A stretch of DNA of 64,000 nt, taken from contig CP092865.1 of assembly GCA_030710605.1 (NCBI GenBank), positions 31,528,190 to 31,592,189 of the forward strand, read 5' to 3'. Made by a program: the position numbers and the translations under genes. Positions 1 through 9,930 of the stretch are shown here, in pieces. The notes below the pieces were generated by a model. That model was not told the origin of the DNA. It ran no database searches and worked only from the letters and a program-made list of their open reading frames with translations. This stretch comes from Cordylochernes scorpioides (taxonomy: Eukaryota; Arthropoda; Arachnida; Pseudoscorpiones; Chernetidae). Positions within the stretch are counted from its first letter, which is position 1. Every line of letters starts with the position of its first letter.

Positions 1-1125
1 TAATGTAGAAAGCATATGTAAGTTAGCGGTATGTGCTTAAAATAATTAAAAAAAAGATTTCTATAAGTTATCTTCGTTTTTAAGCAATACCTTTTTGAGA
101 ATCAATTAATAAATATGAATTTCTTTTTAAACCAAGGTTTCCAACTACTTCAAATGTTCGATGTGTAAAATTAGTTGTCCTGCAGCATTCTACTTGTTTA
201 TTGACTCTTCGCCAAATTAACGTCTGAAATCCGTTATCATGGAATTCCGGACCATTAATATAAGACTTACTAATATATAGAGAGGTGTATGTTCAGGAAG
301 AAGGTGCCGGATGTCTGGTGGACGCACATTCCGCAGATTGCATCTCAATTTTACCCCCAACAGCACGTGACGGGCGTCCCACTTCTGCCCCCCCCTAGTT
401 TCCGCACAGTCCGTAAATGCATTCGGAATTCGTTAGACTCTGGTTAGCATTTTCTGGTCTAGTTCCCTCTCTCCCACTTCTGGAATCTTTAGTCTTCTGA
501 TGGAGACACAGGTTGTTCCAAGTTTTAATCTTTCTGTTATTTTCTACAACATAAGGTTCAATTGTCCTAACGCTATATAGTACATTAGGGAATACAACGG
601 TACGTTCGCACCCTGTTACTATTTCTTGGAAAGTTTTCTAGATTTCAAACACAACTGTAATATACCTATAATGAAATTAATCACACACACAAATAAGAAT
701 ATTTACTTCAAATTCTATTCGCTCTAGTTTATAAAATTTGTGTTCAAAATCTTTTTCCCACATATAAACCCGCACTTAAAGGAAGTGTGATTTCTCAGTC
801 TTCTCATTTCTGGTAGAATCGACCAATTCACAACTTCACTCGGAGAATGTTAGGAGATTAATGCCTCCTTTGTACTAGTGATGAGGACTATAGCCAGAGC
901 CATAGTATATAGGTTGTTGGCTTTTGTCTGAATTTGTTAAAGCTGGTGTTTTTGGTATCTTCACCAACCCGAATCTGCGCTCTTTGCATGGGGAAGATCG
1001 ATAAAGGCACTGATTTGATGCACCTTTGAGGGGAGAGGTACTCCCTCTCGGTACAAGAATGCTATTCTCTTTATACATATTGTAGAATTTTCAACATGAG
1101 AATGCCTACAAATACGAATACTTAT
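1..1125. other. Unassigned AT-rich DNA
   Basis: No gene, structured repeat or terminal inverted repeat is recognised here. Short reading frames at 875-1158 on the minus strand have no family resemblance and probably arise by chance. Confidence 0.5.
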
Positions 1126-1275
1126 TGTCTTCTTCTTCTTTTTTTTATATCCACTCAATCATATTAGGGTATCATGCTTGTAGAGCTTGAGACTTTTGAT
1201 GGTGTCTGCTGAGGATGAGTAGAGCTCATCAATGGATGAGTCAATACAGCCAATAATGTGTTTTGGGGTGTTATT
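1126..1275 (-). mobile_element. LINE 3' end, family A (fragment)
   Basis: Read on the minus strand, this encodes the tail of a non-LTR retrotransposon protein ending in residues close to DTIKSLK-YKLDTL, followed by a short 3' untranslated region and a GAA-rich tail. The same sequence recurs at 20565-20870 (minus) and 24441-24585 (plus). In the 20.6 kb copy the coding part holds a C-x2-C zinc knuckle near the end, the usual C-terminal motif of jockey/CR1-like reverse transcriptases. Only the last ~150 bp are present, as expected for severe 5' truncation. The clade is not certain. Confidence 0.6.
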
Positions 1276-2660
1276 GTGTCTCCTGGAGATTTCCTTTCAT
1301 TACAAGTTGGAATTTATTAATTCAAGTATCTTTGATTTGCCCAAATGGTCGATCATCAGATGATCTATTGATGATTTTATTTGAACTTGGTTATTGAAAA
1401 AATTAAAATGTGTTAATTCATTTAATTATAATATGAATTAGTTGATAAAATTATATATTTAAAATAATTTTCTTGTGTATAGGGGGTAAAGAATGTACGA
1501 ATCCTTCATCACCTTGAAGGTCCAAAGACCTAACTGGAGCAGTAAGAGAGAGAGAGGAGGGGGATGAAAAGAGACAATTATTACAGGTTATCCAAACAAC
1601 CCCTCCTGCTGAGTCTATAATTGCATACTGGCGCTGGGAGGTCAAAGGTTGGGACGTTTTGACCACTGACCACCACCATATTCCCCGGACTCTAATGAAA
1701 GCACTTGGAGAATCTCTTTAAGAAAACTTTCGCAAATATTTTCAACATTTTTGTTTTCTTCATCGTAGTCTTTTATTTTTGATTCCTTTTTAGGATTTTA
1801 GTGAAAGACGAGTTAATCGCTGTGTGTTTAACTTTGGTATTTAAAACAAATATATCCTAATTGGAGGAGCTATTTGTAGACCATTTTTATGTTTTTATTT
1901 GGTGTGTTTATGTCTCTTTGTTTTTTTACCAAAAGGACTTATTTTCTATAGATTATGAAGTGGCTAAGAATGTTATGCAAGTTTTATGCTGATATTAAAC
2001 AAAAAAACTGAATGTTTTATTATTGCAGAATGTCTTGAAAGTTCAGGTTTTTAATTTTATTCTTGAAATTTTCCTGCTCTTATGCCTTAAAAGATACATT
2101 TAAATTATTTAATTTATTTATGAACTAGTTCATGAGGTAGCCTAATAATTCATGTCAAGTTTCATGATATTGCACCAATTCCTTCTGGGTGTATTACTTT
2201 ATCTTTCTACTTTTGTATATGGGTCTGCTGTTAGTTAAAGATTAGAAGAAGGAAGCCCAACAAAATTAATGATTACGTGTATTCGAACGTGATGACATAT
2301 GCCATTGAACTTCTCACGCTGTACAACACTCCAGGAAGTCTCATTTATCAGTAAGAGCCCCATTCCATATTACATTCGAGGTTGAATACCTTTCAGCCTA
2401 ACCTTGAGGAACCGCCCTTCTTGAGTGAGAAACTCATTTTTCACTTTCTTTACCGCTTTCTTCTCTCGCGCCCTTGAATCTTCCAGGATTTCCTGCCATT
2501 CTACCCGGAGATGGATGAAAGAGCGGTGTTGCCACTATGATGCTTCCATCATATTATATAGCTTTGGTAATAATTCTAGTTGTCTTTTTCATGCTCCAAA
2601 TTTATTTTTATTGTCTTGCTTATTTAAAAGAATAATCAACTTATTTGTAAAATAATCAAC
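1276..2660. other. Unassigned AT-rich DNA
   Basis: Nothing recognisable. The ~220-bp open frame at 2425-2655 has no family resemblance. A 20-bp direct duplication lies at 2631-2670, at the edge of the next repeat. Confidence 0.45.
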
Positions 2661-2976
2661 TTATTTGTAACAAATACATTTACTGGCACACAATGTGTTT
2701 CTTCTCAATAATATTATCAAACATTGTCTCTACAGACCTTACATGCATACCTTTAAACTATATGTTGTACCTCTACAGGCTTATAATCTTATGTCCATAG
2801 GTTTACTAAACACACGTAAGCTGCCTTCCATATAAAATAAGGGTATATCCTAAAACCAATACAATACAATAGTAGAGCGGTCTAAAAAGTAAGGTCTATA
2901 GAGATAAGATTTGATAATATTATTGAAAAGAAATACACTGCCAGTAAATATATTTTTTACACATTTTATCGATAGA
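2661..2976. repeat. Interrupted fold-back repeat, CCAGTAAAT family
   Basis: The left half (2661-2745) contains TTACTGGCACACAATGTG and TCTACAGACCTTAC. The right half (2898-2976) carries the inverted version, with CACTGCCAGTAAAT. About 150 bp of unrelated sequence separates them. The intact palindromic form is at 36277-36461. Each arm has spaced TTGATAA and GAAAC words, which suggests a decayed hammerhead-derived element; that reading is inference. Confidence 0.55.
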
Positions 2977-3280
2977 TGTCTATTTAATTCATACATATTA
3001 CATACAATTTATTTGTAAATATAACAGGGCATATAGGTAAATATAAGGTGCTATTTTATATTCACTCAATGCAGTGTCAACAGTGTTATATACAAGTCAT
3101 ATAAGGGTGAAATACATTGTGTTTTTCTACAAATAAAACATCTTCCAACTGTGTTTTTCGGAAAAAAAAGATGATTTCGCGCCATAATAATTTCAATAAT
3201 CTTATCTTAAAGATAGAGGCTGCCTGGCCGGCATTCCTAGTTCTTCAAATTAAAGATACTTCTGCCAGCGAATCCTTATA

Positions 3281-3330
3281 TTGTCTCGACGTTTCGACAA
3301 AAATCGTTTGTCCTCGTCAGGAGCGAACAA
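3281..3330 (-). ncRNA. Hammerhead ribozyme motif, intact core
   Basis: Minus strand, 5' to 3'. Helix I 5' strand: TTGT, a 3-nt bulge TCG, then CTC. Core: CTGACGA (position 7 may be any base). Helix II: GACAAA, loop CGATT, TTTGTC, with one extra G before it. Second core: GAA. Helix III: only the palindrome ACGT. Cleavage-site base: C at 3288. Helix I 3' strand: GAG then ACAA, which closes the bulged 7-bp helix. All catalytic-core bases are present. The four-base helix III matches the minimal hammerheads known from Penelope-like elements, which may need to dimerise to cleave. Activity is inferred from structure only. Confidence 0.7.
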
Positions 3331-3412
3331 AAATTAAAACACTTGGCAAAGCGTTAAAAATTATTATAAATAAAGAGAATAATTTTTAACGCCTTGCCAA
3401 ATGATTTAATTT

Positions 3413-3462
3413 TTGTTCGCTCCTGACGAGGACAAACGATTTTTGTTGGAACGTCGAGACAA
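3413..3462 (+). ncRNA. Hammerhead ribozyme motif, core mutated
   Basis: This is the right-arm partner of the 3281-3330 motif, in the opposite orientation. CTGACGAG is at 3423-3430 and helix II at 3431-3447. The second core, which reads CGAAAC in the left arm, here reads GGAAC after TTG, so an invariant A of the GAA core is lost and cleavage is not expected. Helix I strands are still complementary. Confidence 0.6.
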
Positions 3463-3539
3463 TAAAAAAGATTTACTGGCCGAAGTATCTTTAATTTGAA
3501 GAACTTTCAATGATCTTATACAGGTGATTCTCTCTATCT

Positions 3540-3660
3540 CCTTAGATGTTATCAAGAACAACAACAAAAAAAGCTTTTATTATGGCCCATTGCCCTGTAT
3601 GGATTCGCCATACAACAACAAAACAATACAGCAATTCTTTTCTCCCTTTCCCCATGCACA
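3540..3660 (-). mobile_element. LINE/SINE 3' end with AATAAAAGC tail
   Basis: On the minus strand a purine-rich stretch is followed by GGCGAATCC, a degraded hairpin, ATAATAAAAGC and a TTG-rich tail. The same arrangement occurs at 38345-38440, 42025-42070, 62305-62400 and 62470-62530. It is the 3' terminus of a retrotransposon family, with no coding part kept here. Confidence 0.5.
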
Positions 3661-3876
3661 CATCTGTTCTAAAACTTTCCTCACTACTTCTTATATGTTA
3701 TCTTATGTTATCTCATAATCTTTATTCAATATACATACCATCTTTAGATATTAGGATTATATAAATTGTGTGGTATTTAAATTATCTTGAGTCATACACA
3801 TGAGATGAAAATAATTTGTTGAAAGCAGAAGTGTTTGATATTGACTTACTTACAAGAGAAGGAATCCCCAAACATC

Positions 3877-4091
3877 ATTTAAAAGAAGGGATTGAAGCTA
3901 ACGACGATGAGTTTATTTGTTTGTGCGGTATAATATTGGTAAGCTTTCGGACTATGACGTCCTTCAACAGGCTATTAGCCTACTAAGTATGTAACCTGTT
4001 GAAGAACGTCATAATCCGAAAGCTTGCTAAGATTATACCACACAAATAAAATATATTCGTTGCCGTTAGCTTCGATCACTTCTTCGAAATT
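3877..4091. repeat. Palindromic element, CCGAAAGCTT family
   Basis: Inverted arms run from about 3877 and end about 4091, with the centre near 3985. Each inner arm reads outward as CCTGTTGAAGGACG, a short loop, then GTCCGAAAGCTT. Against a hammerhead core (CTGATGA, helix II, GAAA) helix II GGAC/GTCC is intact and GAAA is present, but CTGATGA has become CTGTTGA. Related palindromes are at 48089-48230 and 52104-52290. Confidence 0.65.
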
Positions 4092-5371
4092 AACTAACCT
4101 GTAAATCAAGTGTTTCATATACGAAAAGGGAAAGTCATTGAAAAACAAGACCATGCTTTCTATATAGCAATTCATTGGAAGACAAATGGGTTAATGCCAA
4201 GTTTTATGCGAGTGTCCCCGGGCGGGGTGTACGTGGGAAAGTTAGAGGAATGCCTAGATAACTCCGTGGGGTTCGAACCCGGCTGGAATTTTTCTCTCCA
4301 AAGCTTTTATCACTACCAATTAAAAATAAAAGTCATGACGCCCTTATTTCTATTTTCCCTAATTGCGATATGGAAATATACTGGAATAACTTGATTTATC
4401 AGTAGTATATTTTCAAAATGATTTTGTTAGTTAATTATTCAGACTGCTGCTATCATTCAGCTTTATTGACAAAAGTTTGATGGCTATATTAATTTTAAAA
4501 TATCCATTGTATGAATGCCTTCGTTATAACATATATAATTCATTGAACCCAAAAAAATTCTCAATAATTTTGATTCAATAGTAATATATCACTTTTTATA
4601 TATATAAGGAATCGAGTTAAATTTTAATTTACGCTCCTGCTAAATGTTTTCAAGGATCATTTACTTATGAAGAGATGAGCATCTATATATATCTAAAGTA
4701 ATAATTTTCAGAAACATTTTCAAATCACAAAAAAAAACACCAAACGAGATCATTCTATGAAATATAAAAAGATATTTCAATACAAAAAGAAGTATTCTTT
4801 TTTCAAGTAAAACCACTAAAGAAGCAGACGTCTCAGTACAAAATAGAACCTACACGAAGCAGGTAAAGATAACAAAAAAAAAAGTTTGATATCATTATTT
4901 TCGAAATCATCATTTTACGCAGGTTTTCTGAAATTAATATTTTGACGTGGACCTTATCAGATTTTTTTTCGCGTTTTTTTTTATGAAATTCTTCAATGAT
5001 CCTCTATCATTAATTCTAGGCCTCTTAAATGAAAGGTCTGTTCAAGAACCCCTAATTTTGGGCTCAAATTGTCCCCTACAACACGAGGCCCACACCACGG
5101 CGCAGGTGACTAATGCGATGGTGACTTTGATTATTTTCTAGAATTCCTGTTTATAATAGGTTAGGTGTGAGATTGTTATCTGGAATTGCTATATTTGAGG
5201 TTCTTTCTTATAGTAGTTATCCAATAGTCTAGCTATATATCTTGCTAAATAACTGATCATTTGTGTATAATCTTCTTCATTATTACTGAAATGATATAAG
5301 ACACCATTTATTTTTGAAAATTGAATTTCGTGTTAGAATGAAAACCTTTCATTTTGTACTATTGCAAATTA
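4092..5371. other. Unassigned AT-rich DNA
   Basis: Nothing is recognised with confidence. A B-box-like word GGGTTCGAACCCG is at about 4268-4280, but no tRNA fold could be built around it. The open frame at 4110-4394 has no family resemblance. Confidence 0.4.
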
Positions 5372-5963
5372 CAGTTGACTCTCGATAAATTGAAACTCAA
5401 GGGACAAGAGAAAATTTTGAATTTTTTAAGTGTTCAAAATAACAGAAGTTTAAACAACTAAAAGAGAGGGAGGGAAAAAATCAAATAAACAAGTGTTTGA
5501 AGTTTAGGTAGTTTCGGTATATATGCATATTATATTTTGAAAATAGAGCAATCCATAAATAAATCTTTAATTAAAAAGGCATATATTGGATCAAAATATC
5601 ATTTTGATATTAATATTATATTTTGATCCAATATATACCTTTTTAATTAAACATATTATATTGATACAAGATTGATTAAGTGACTTACCGCAAGTTTTGA
5701 AAGTAATAAATTTATTGGGAGCTTTCGGGTCTTGCCCTTTCTCAAACAAAAGTTTGATCGAAAAATTCGTGAATTATTATTTTGAAAATTTGTACACACA
5801 CAGTGATTCACAAATGTTCATTTGTGGCAAGATACTAAATTAATTTAACTTCAAATTACCGAGGGGACCAATTAAAATTGATTTTATTCAACTTATCGAG
5901 TATTTTTCAAGGGACCGGAAAAAGATTTCAAATTATCGAGAGATTCAAATTAACGAGTTTCAA
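5372..5963. mobile_element. Possible pogo/Tigger-type non-autonomous DNA element, degraded
   Basis: It begins TA then CAGTTGACTCTCGATAA, which resembles the termini of pogo/Tigger elements. Its right part (about 5838-5963) repeats phrases such as ACTTATCGAGTATTTTTC and GGGACCGG. These phrases also occur inside the Helitrons at 19699-20517 and 41130-41381, so the sequence has been carried between element types. The right end lacks a clear terminal repeat. A small palindrome (5555-5652) is nested inside. Confidence 0.35.
5555..5652. repeat. Small palindromic MITE, GCATATATTGGATC family
   Basis: TTAATTAAAAAGGCATATAT, then TGGATCAAAATATC, is mirrored by ATTTTGATCCAATATATACC and a TTTTTAATTAA end. 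The same arms form the outer part of the palindrome at 16302-16533. Partial copies lie at about 17120-17165, 19010-19115 and 45140-45165. Confidence 0.6.
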
Positions 5964-7009
5964 AAACCAACACATTTACACCTCTCTGTGAAAATTGTGG
6001 ATTTATCATCATTATAATGTAAAATTAATTTGAGTAAAATGTCGAACTTGACTTCTAGGAATCATAAGTTGGATTATGCGCATAAGCAGCGAATTAATGA
6101 AATCAATTTATACATTTCATATGAATATATTCAAAAGATTGATCAGGTATTCAGGTAGTTGATATAAAGGCTCCAAATTGTATTCTAACAAAAAGAGAAT
6201 ATCATGAAAATGAAAAGCTCATAAACGAGTTAGTGCGGTATAATAGGTATCATAAAATAACGTAAGAGTGTCATAAAATCCTGAATGTGCAATTAATGAA
6301 TCCATTATATGAGAAGTAGGGAGATCCAAATGTAAACAACTTTACAAAATATGCACATTAAATTTTTATTGTTGCTACAGCATAGATGATGTTGGAATGT
6401 TGGCACTATCCATGCCATGACAGGACTGGTCGATGCTGGTTTTATTGATAGTTTATGGTTAGGGCTATTTTGCTTTAAGGAATGCTAGCCATGATGGAGG
6501 TAATAACGAATTGAGTACAAATATCAGGCCTCCATGTAAAAGTATATTTTCAAAAACCTTCTTAAATCTCTAACTTTCGAGCACAAACGCCCTTTTACAG
6601 GAGAAAACATGGTAAGATAGTTTTCCCTGGAGGTCTGATATTTTTACTTAATATTGATACAAGGGATTATTTTATTAATTTAATAACGAATTATTACTTT
6701 ATTTGAATGATCATTTCTACATTTCTGATATTATTAATAATCATAATGGGTCTTGAATTCTTAGAGCCATCTAAGTACACCACTTATCTATACATTTTCT
6801 GTCTTTAGAATTAGAAGATAATAGCTTGGCCAGATTGGATTTCTATATTTTTACAACGTTTCAATGTACACAGAAGGACTAAAATTGTTCAAAAATAATT
6901 TAAAACGTCTTTATATTCAATTTAGTTTCAATAATATGTATGTGGCGAGAGAGGCTGTCTGAATGATATTCATCGAAACGCTGTGAAACTAAAGAACTTC
7001 CAGTTAGGC
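5964..7009. other. Unassigned AT-rich DNA
   Basis: No gene or element boundary is recognised. Confidence 0.4.
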
Positions 7010-7212
7010 CAGGGGTCGTCAACTTTTTGAGTCGGAAGAGTCAAAAATTAAAATTGACAAAATTTCAAAGTTTTTAAAGAGCGACAACAATTTTTTGCCA
7101 AAAATAAATAGTACTCGCATAAATAATATTTGGAATGGAACAATAAAAAGAGCCGCAGTTTCACATCCAAAGATCCGCAAGTGGCAAGCGAGCTGCAGGT
7201 TACCAACCACTG
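7010..7212. mobile_element. hAT-type MITE
   Basis: The ends are CAGGGGTCGTCAAC at the left and, reading inward from the right, CAGTGGTTGGTAACC. These are typical hAT-like imperfect terminal repeats. Flanks AGTTAGGC and GTCTAGGC are a probable decayed 8-bp target duplication. The interior is homologous, in reverse orientation, to 61520-61720. It is non-coding and about 203 bp long. Confidence 0.7.
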
Positions 7213-8001
7213 GTCTAGGCAATATATATTACTTTAATGCTATTTTTCTCTGAATATGCATATTTATTCTTCTAAATATGTTTTGTGATTCTCGAAAAAA
7301 CTTAAAGGTCAAGACAAATTTCGGATTTTTAAATTAATTTTTGCTGACCTTCGATTAGTTAATAATCCATCTTCCTCAAGGTCATCTCGACATTCTCGTT
7401 TTACAAGGCCGTTTGAAAAATAAATTCAAGAAGATGCATCATCTGCTCTAGTTCAATTTTACAACGGCCTTGAGTGATGGAGATATTCTCTAAAACGCCG
7501 CTCAGAATATTGGAACTGTTGTTCGAACTGCAAGTAATGTGGAGATGAGATTCAAGATAGGATGCCGTATAGTATTCTTCATTGTCCACGAAGAGAACGG
7601 CAAATTTTTAGTCTCATATGCGTAACAAGTCAAAGATTTACAAACTTTTCTCTGATTCATTGGAGATGAAAGCTTTAACAACCAGTTTAACAGTTTAGCA
7701 GAAGGTTGAAATAATTGGTAAACACGAAAGGAAAGATAGTGATAGACTCAATGCTTGTAATGTCTAACCACCAAGGCTGTATATAGTTGATTACCTGTTA
7801 TCTATTGATACTTTTAAAACGGCCTCGAGTCTTAACGTAGTTCTGTAGATTATGCCAGTGTCAGGAAGAAAAGAAGCTATAAAAAAATCACTTATTAAAA
7901 CATTATCTCTTAGATAGATTCGTCCCTCAATCCAAGAAATAAACGGGAAAACAATTAAAGAAATTATCAATAAATAAACAGAAAGTCGTCTATATACAGT
8001 A
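7213..8001. other. Unassigned DNA before the mariner
   Basis: Short frames on the minus strand at 7401-7589 and 7791-8105 have no family resemblance. The target region just before the mariner is rich in TATA. Confidence 0.4.
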
Positions 8002-8003
8002 TA

Positions 8004-9313
8004 CGAGGTGTGTTCAAAAAGTATCGCGACCTTTGAATTTTCGCGGGTTACGTAATTCGAATTTCGATCTTTTTGTGGCTTTATGTTGGTACTCATGTCT
8101 CTCACTTATGCCGACAAGCTCGGCCATTTTGAATGTTCACTTAACTATTGACAGCTGCTTTGCTTGCAGGTGTTTTGGATCGTCTTCGATTTTTACCTAC
8201 TTAAAAAAATGTATCAAAGAACCTGTATCAAATTTTGTGTGAAAAACGAAATTAAGTGCGCGGATGCATTCCGAATGTTGACTGTGGCATACGGAGAAGC
8301 TACCTTGGACCGAAGCAACGTTTATCGGTGGTACAAAATGTTCTCAGAAGGCCGAGAAGATGTGAACGACGAAGAGCGTGCCGGACGCCCGAGCACTTCA
8401 ACAACAGACGAAAAAAATTAATGAAGTGGAGAAAATGATATTGGCCAATCGTCGAATCACCGTTAGAGAAGTTGCTGAGGACCTAAACATATCGATTGGC
8501 TCGTGCCATTCGATTTTTATCAATGATTTGGGCATGAGACGGGTCGCCGCGAAATTCGTACCAAAATGCTCAATTGCGGCCAAAAACAGCATCGCATGAA
8601 CATTGCTAATGAGATGTTGGACTCTGTCCGCGACGACCCAAATTTGCTCCAGAGGGTCATAACTGGTGACAAAGCGTGGGTTTATGGTTATGACGTGGAA
8701 ATCAAAGCTCAATCATCTCAATGGAAGCTGCCGCACGAACCAAGACCGAAAAAAGCGCGCCAAGTTCGGTCGAATGTGAAAGTTTTGCTGACAGTTTTCT
8801 TCGATTGCAGGGGCGTGGTGCATCATGAGTTCTTGCCACAGGGTAGAACTGTCAATAAGGAATATTACCTGAAAGTTATGCGCAATTTGCACGAAGCAAT
8901 CTGCCAGAAACGCCCGGATTTGTGGAAGAACAAAAATTGGCTTTTGCACCACGATAACGCCCCTGCTCACACATCGTTGCTTGTGCGCGACTTTTTGGCC
9001 AAAAACAACACACTAATGATGCCGCAGCCACCGTATTCCCCAGATCTGGCCCCCTGTGACTTTTTCTTGTTCCCTAAACTGAAGAGGCCCATGAAAGGAC
9101 GACGTAGACGAGATAAAGACGGCATCGAAGGAGGAGCTGAAAAAGATTTTTAAAAATGATTTTTTGAAGTGCTTCGAAGATTGGAAAAACCGTTGGCACA
9201 AGTGTATAATATCTCATGGGGATTACTTTGAAGGGGACAAAATAGGTATTCATGAAGAAATAAATAATTTTTGAAAAAACACAAAAGTCGCGATACATTT
9301 CGAACACACCTCG
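8004..9313 (+). mobile_element. mariner transposon, 1310 bp
   Basis: The terminal inverted repeats start CGAGGTGTGTTC. The right end, read inward, is CGAGGTGTGTTCGAAATG, so the ends match with few changes over about 30 bp. TA lies immediately outside both ends (8002-8003 and 9314-9315), as expected for IS630/Tc1/mariner insertion. One transposase reading region fills most of the interior. Full length with clean target duplication suggests a fairly recent insertion, but the transposase is frameshifted, so this copy could move only with help from another. Confidence 0.95.
8209..9282 (+). pseudogene. mariner transposase, broken by three frameshifts
   Basis: This is a cut-and-paste transposase of the DD34D mariner group. 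The ATG at 8209 opens the N-terminal helix-turn-helix domain (IKFCVKNEIKCADAFRML, then RAGRPSTSTTDE). The frame is lost at an A run, 8411-8417, with a stop at 8419. The second DNA-binding helix-turn-helix (ITVREVAEDLNISIGS) continues in another frame to about 8560, then shifts back. From 8566 the catalytic domain has Asp in ITGD (8668-8670), Asp in HHDNAPAH (8953-8955) and Asp in APCDFFLFP (9058-9060). The last two are 34 residues apart, the mariner spacing. A third shift at about 9105 breaks the C-terminus; the rest (KASKEEL-type tail, WKNRWHKCI, GDYFEGDK) continues to a stop at 9280-9282. The catalytic triad is intact, and ITGDE of most relatives reads ITGDK. Confidence 0.93.
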
Positions 9314-9569
9314 TAGAATATATACGTGTATACAGTATAGAAACCCACGGGGTGTATTCTAGGTATCTTATTTTCATATTTACCGATATTCCTAGCTTTT
9401 CTGATGAACTGTAAAACTTATAGTAGAAGTAGACAAAATTCTCATGGTCCAGAACGAATTTGTAAATCTCTGACTTGTTTAAACATAGTGAAGCTGCTAA
9501 TTTTATGTTCTCCCTTGAAGTTCTAAGAAAATATTGTGTAGTTTTTAATCAGATCACATTATCCCTCAT

Positions 9570-9930
9570 ATGGATGCAAATGAGAATATATTTTTATATA
9601 TTAATAATATTAATGTTATTAATGATCCAACATGTGAATGCCGCTTAGATGTTGAATCACCAGAGCATCTTCTTTTAACTTGCCCTCTGACTAATCAAAT
9701 TGTATGTAGATACTTTGAAACATTACCAAATTCTCTTTGTGTATATACTCTATCTTATGAGAACTTTGTTAAGTTTAGAACGATTTGTACAATAATTTAC
9801 AAAACACTACTAATCCATCGTGTAAATATTTAATCATATATATGTAAATAATACTAGCACAACACAATAGTCCTTTGGACTTCGTGCTTTTGTAACAATA
9901 ATTAAAATAAAATAATACGAATATTATTCC
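9570..9930 (+). mobile_element. LINE 3' end, family B (C-terminus and 3' UTR)
   Basis: An 87-residue frame ends a non-LTR retrotransposon protein. DPTCECRLDVESPEHLLLTC forms a C-x-C-x8-H-x4-C zinc knuckle at about residues 23-39, followed by ~48 residues and a stop at 9831-9833. The 3' untranslated region contains TCCTTTGGACTTCGTGC and ends in an AATAAAATAAT tail. A second copy is at 17655-17966. Everything upstream, including the reverse transcriptase, is missing through 5' truncation. Confidence 0.75.

Larger units (their letters stand above)
3239..3505. repeat. 267-bp palindromic element with a hammerhead motif in each arm
   Basis: The outer ends AGTTCTTCAAATTAAAG (3239) and its inverse (ending 3505) bound a long inverted repeat with its centre near 3370. 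A near-identical 15-bp sequence, TTTCAATAATCTTAT versus TTTCAATGATCTTAT, lies just outside each end (about 3191 and 3505) and could be a target-site duplication. Each arm contains a hammerhead ribozyme motif pointing outward: intact core on the left, mutated on the right. The structure resembles inverted Penelope-type terminal repeats more than a DNA transposon. Confidence 0.75.

Noticed and set aside
4255-4285. GGGTTCGAACCCG as a tRNA B box
   Set aside because: The word is self-complementary and no acceptor, D or anticodon stems can be formed around it on either strand.
4110-4394. 94-codon frame as a gene
   Set aside because: It begins within the arm of a palindromic element region and has no recognisable domain.
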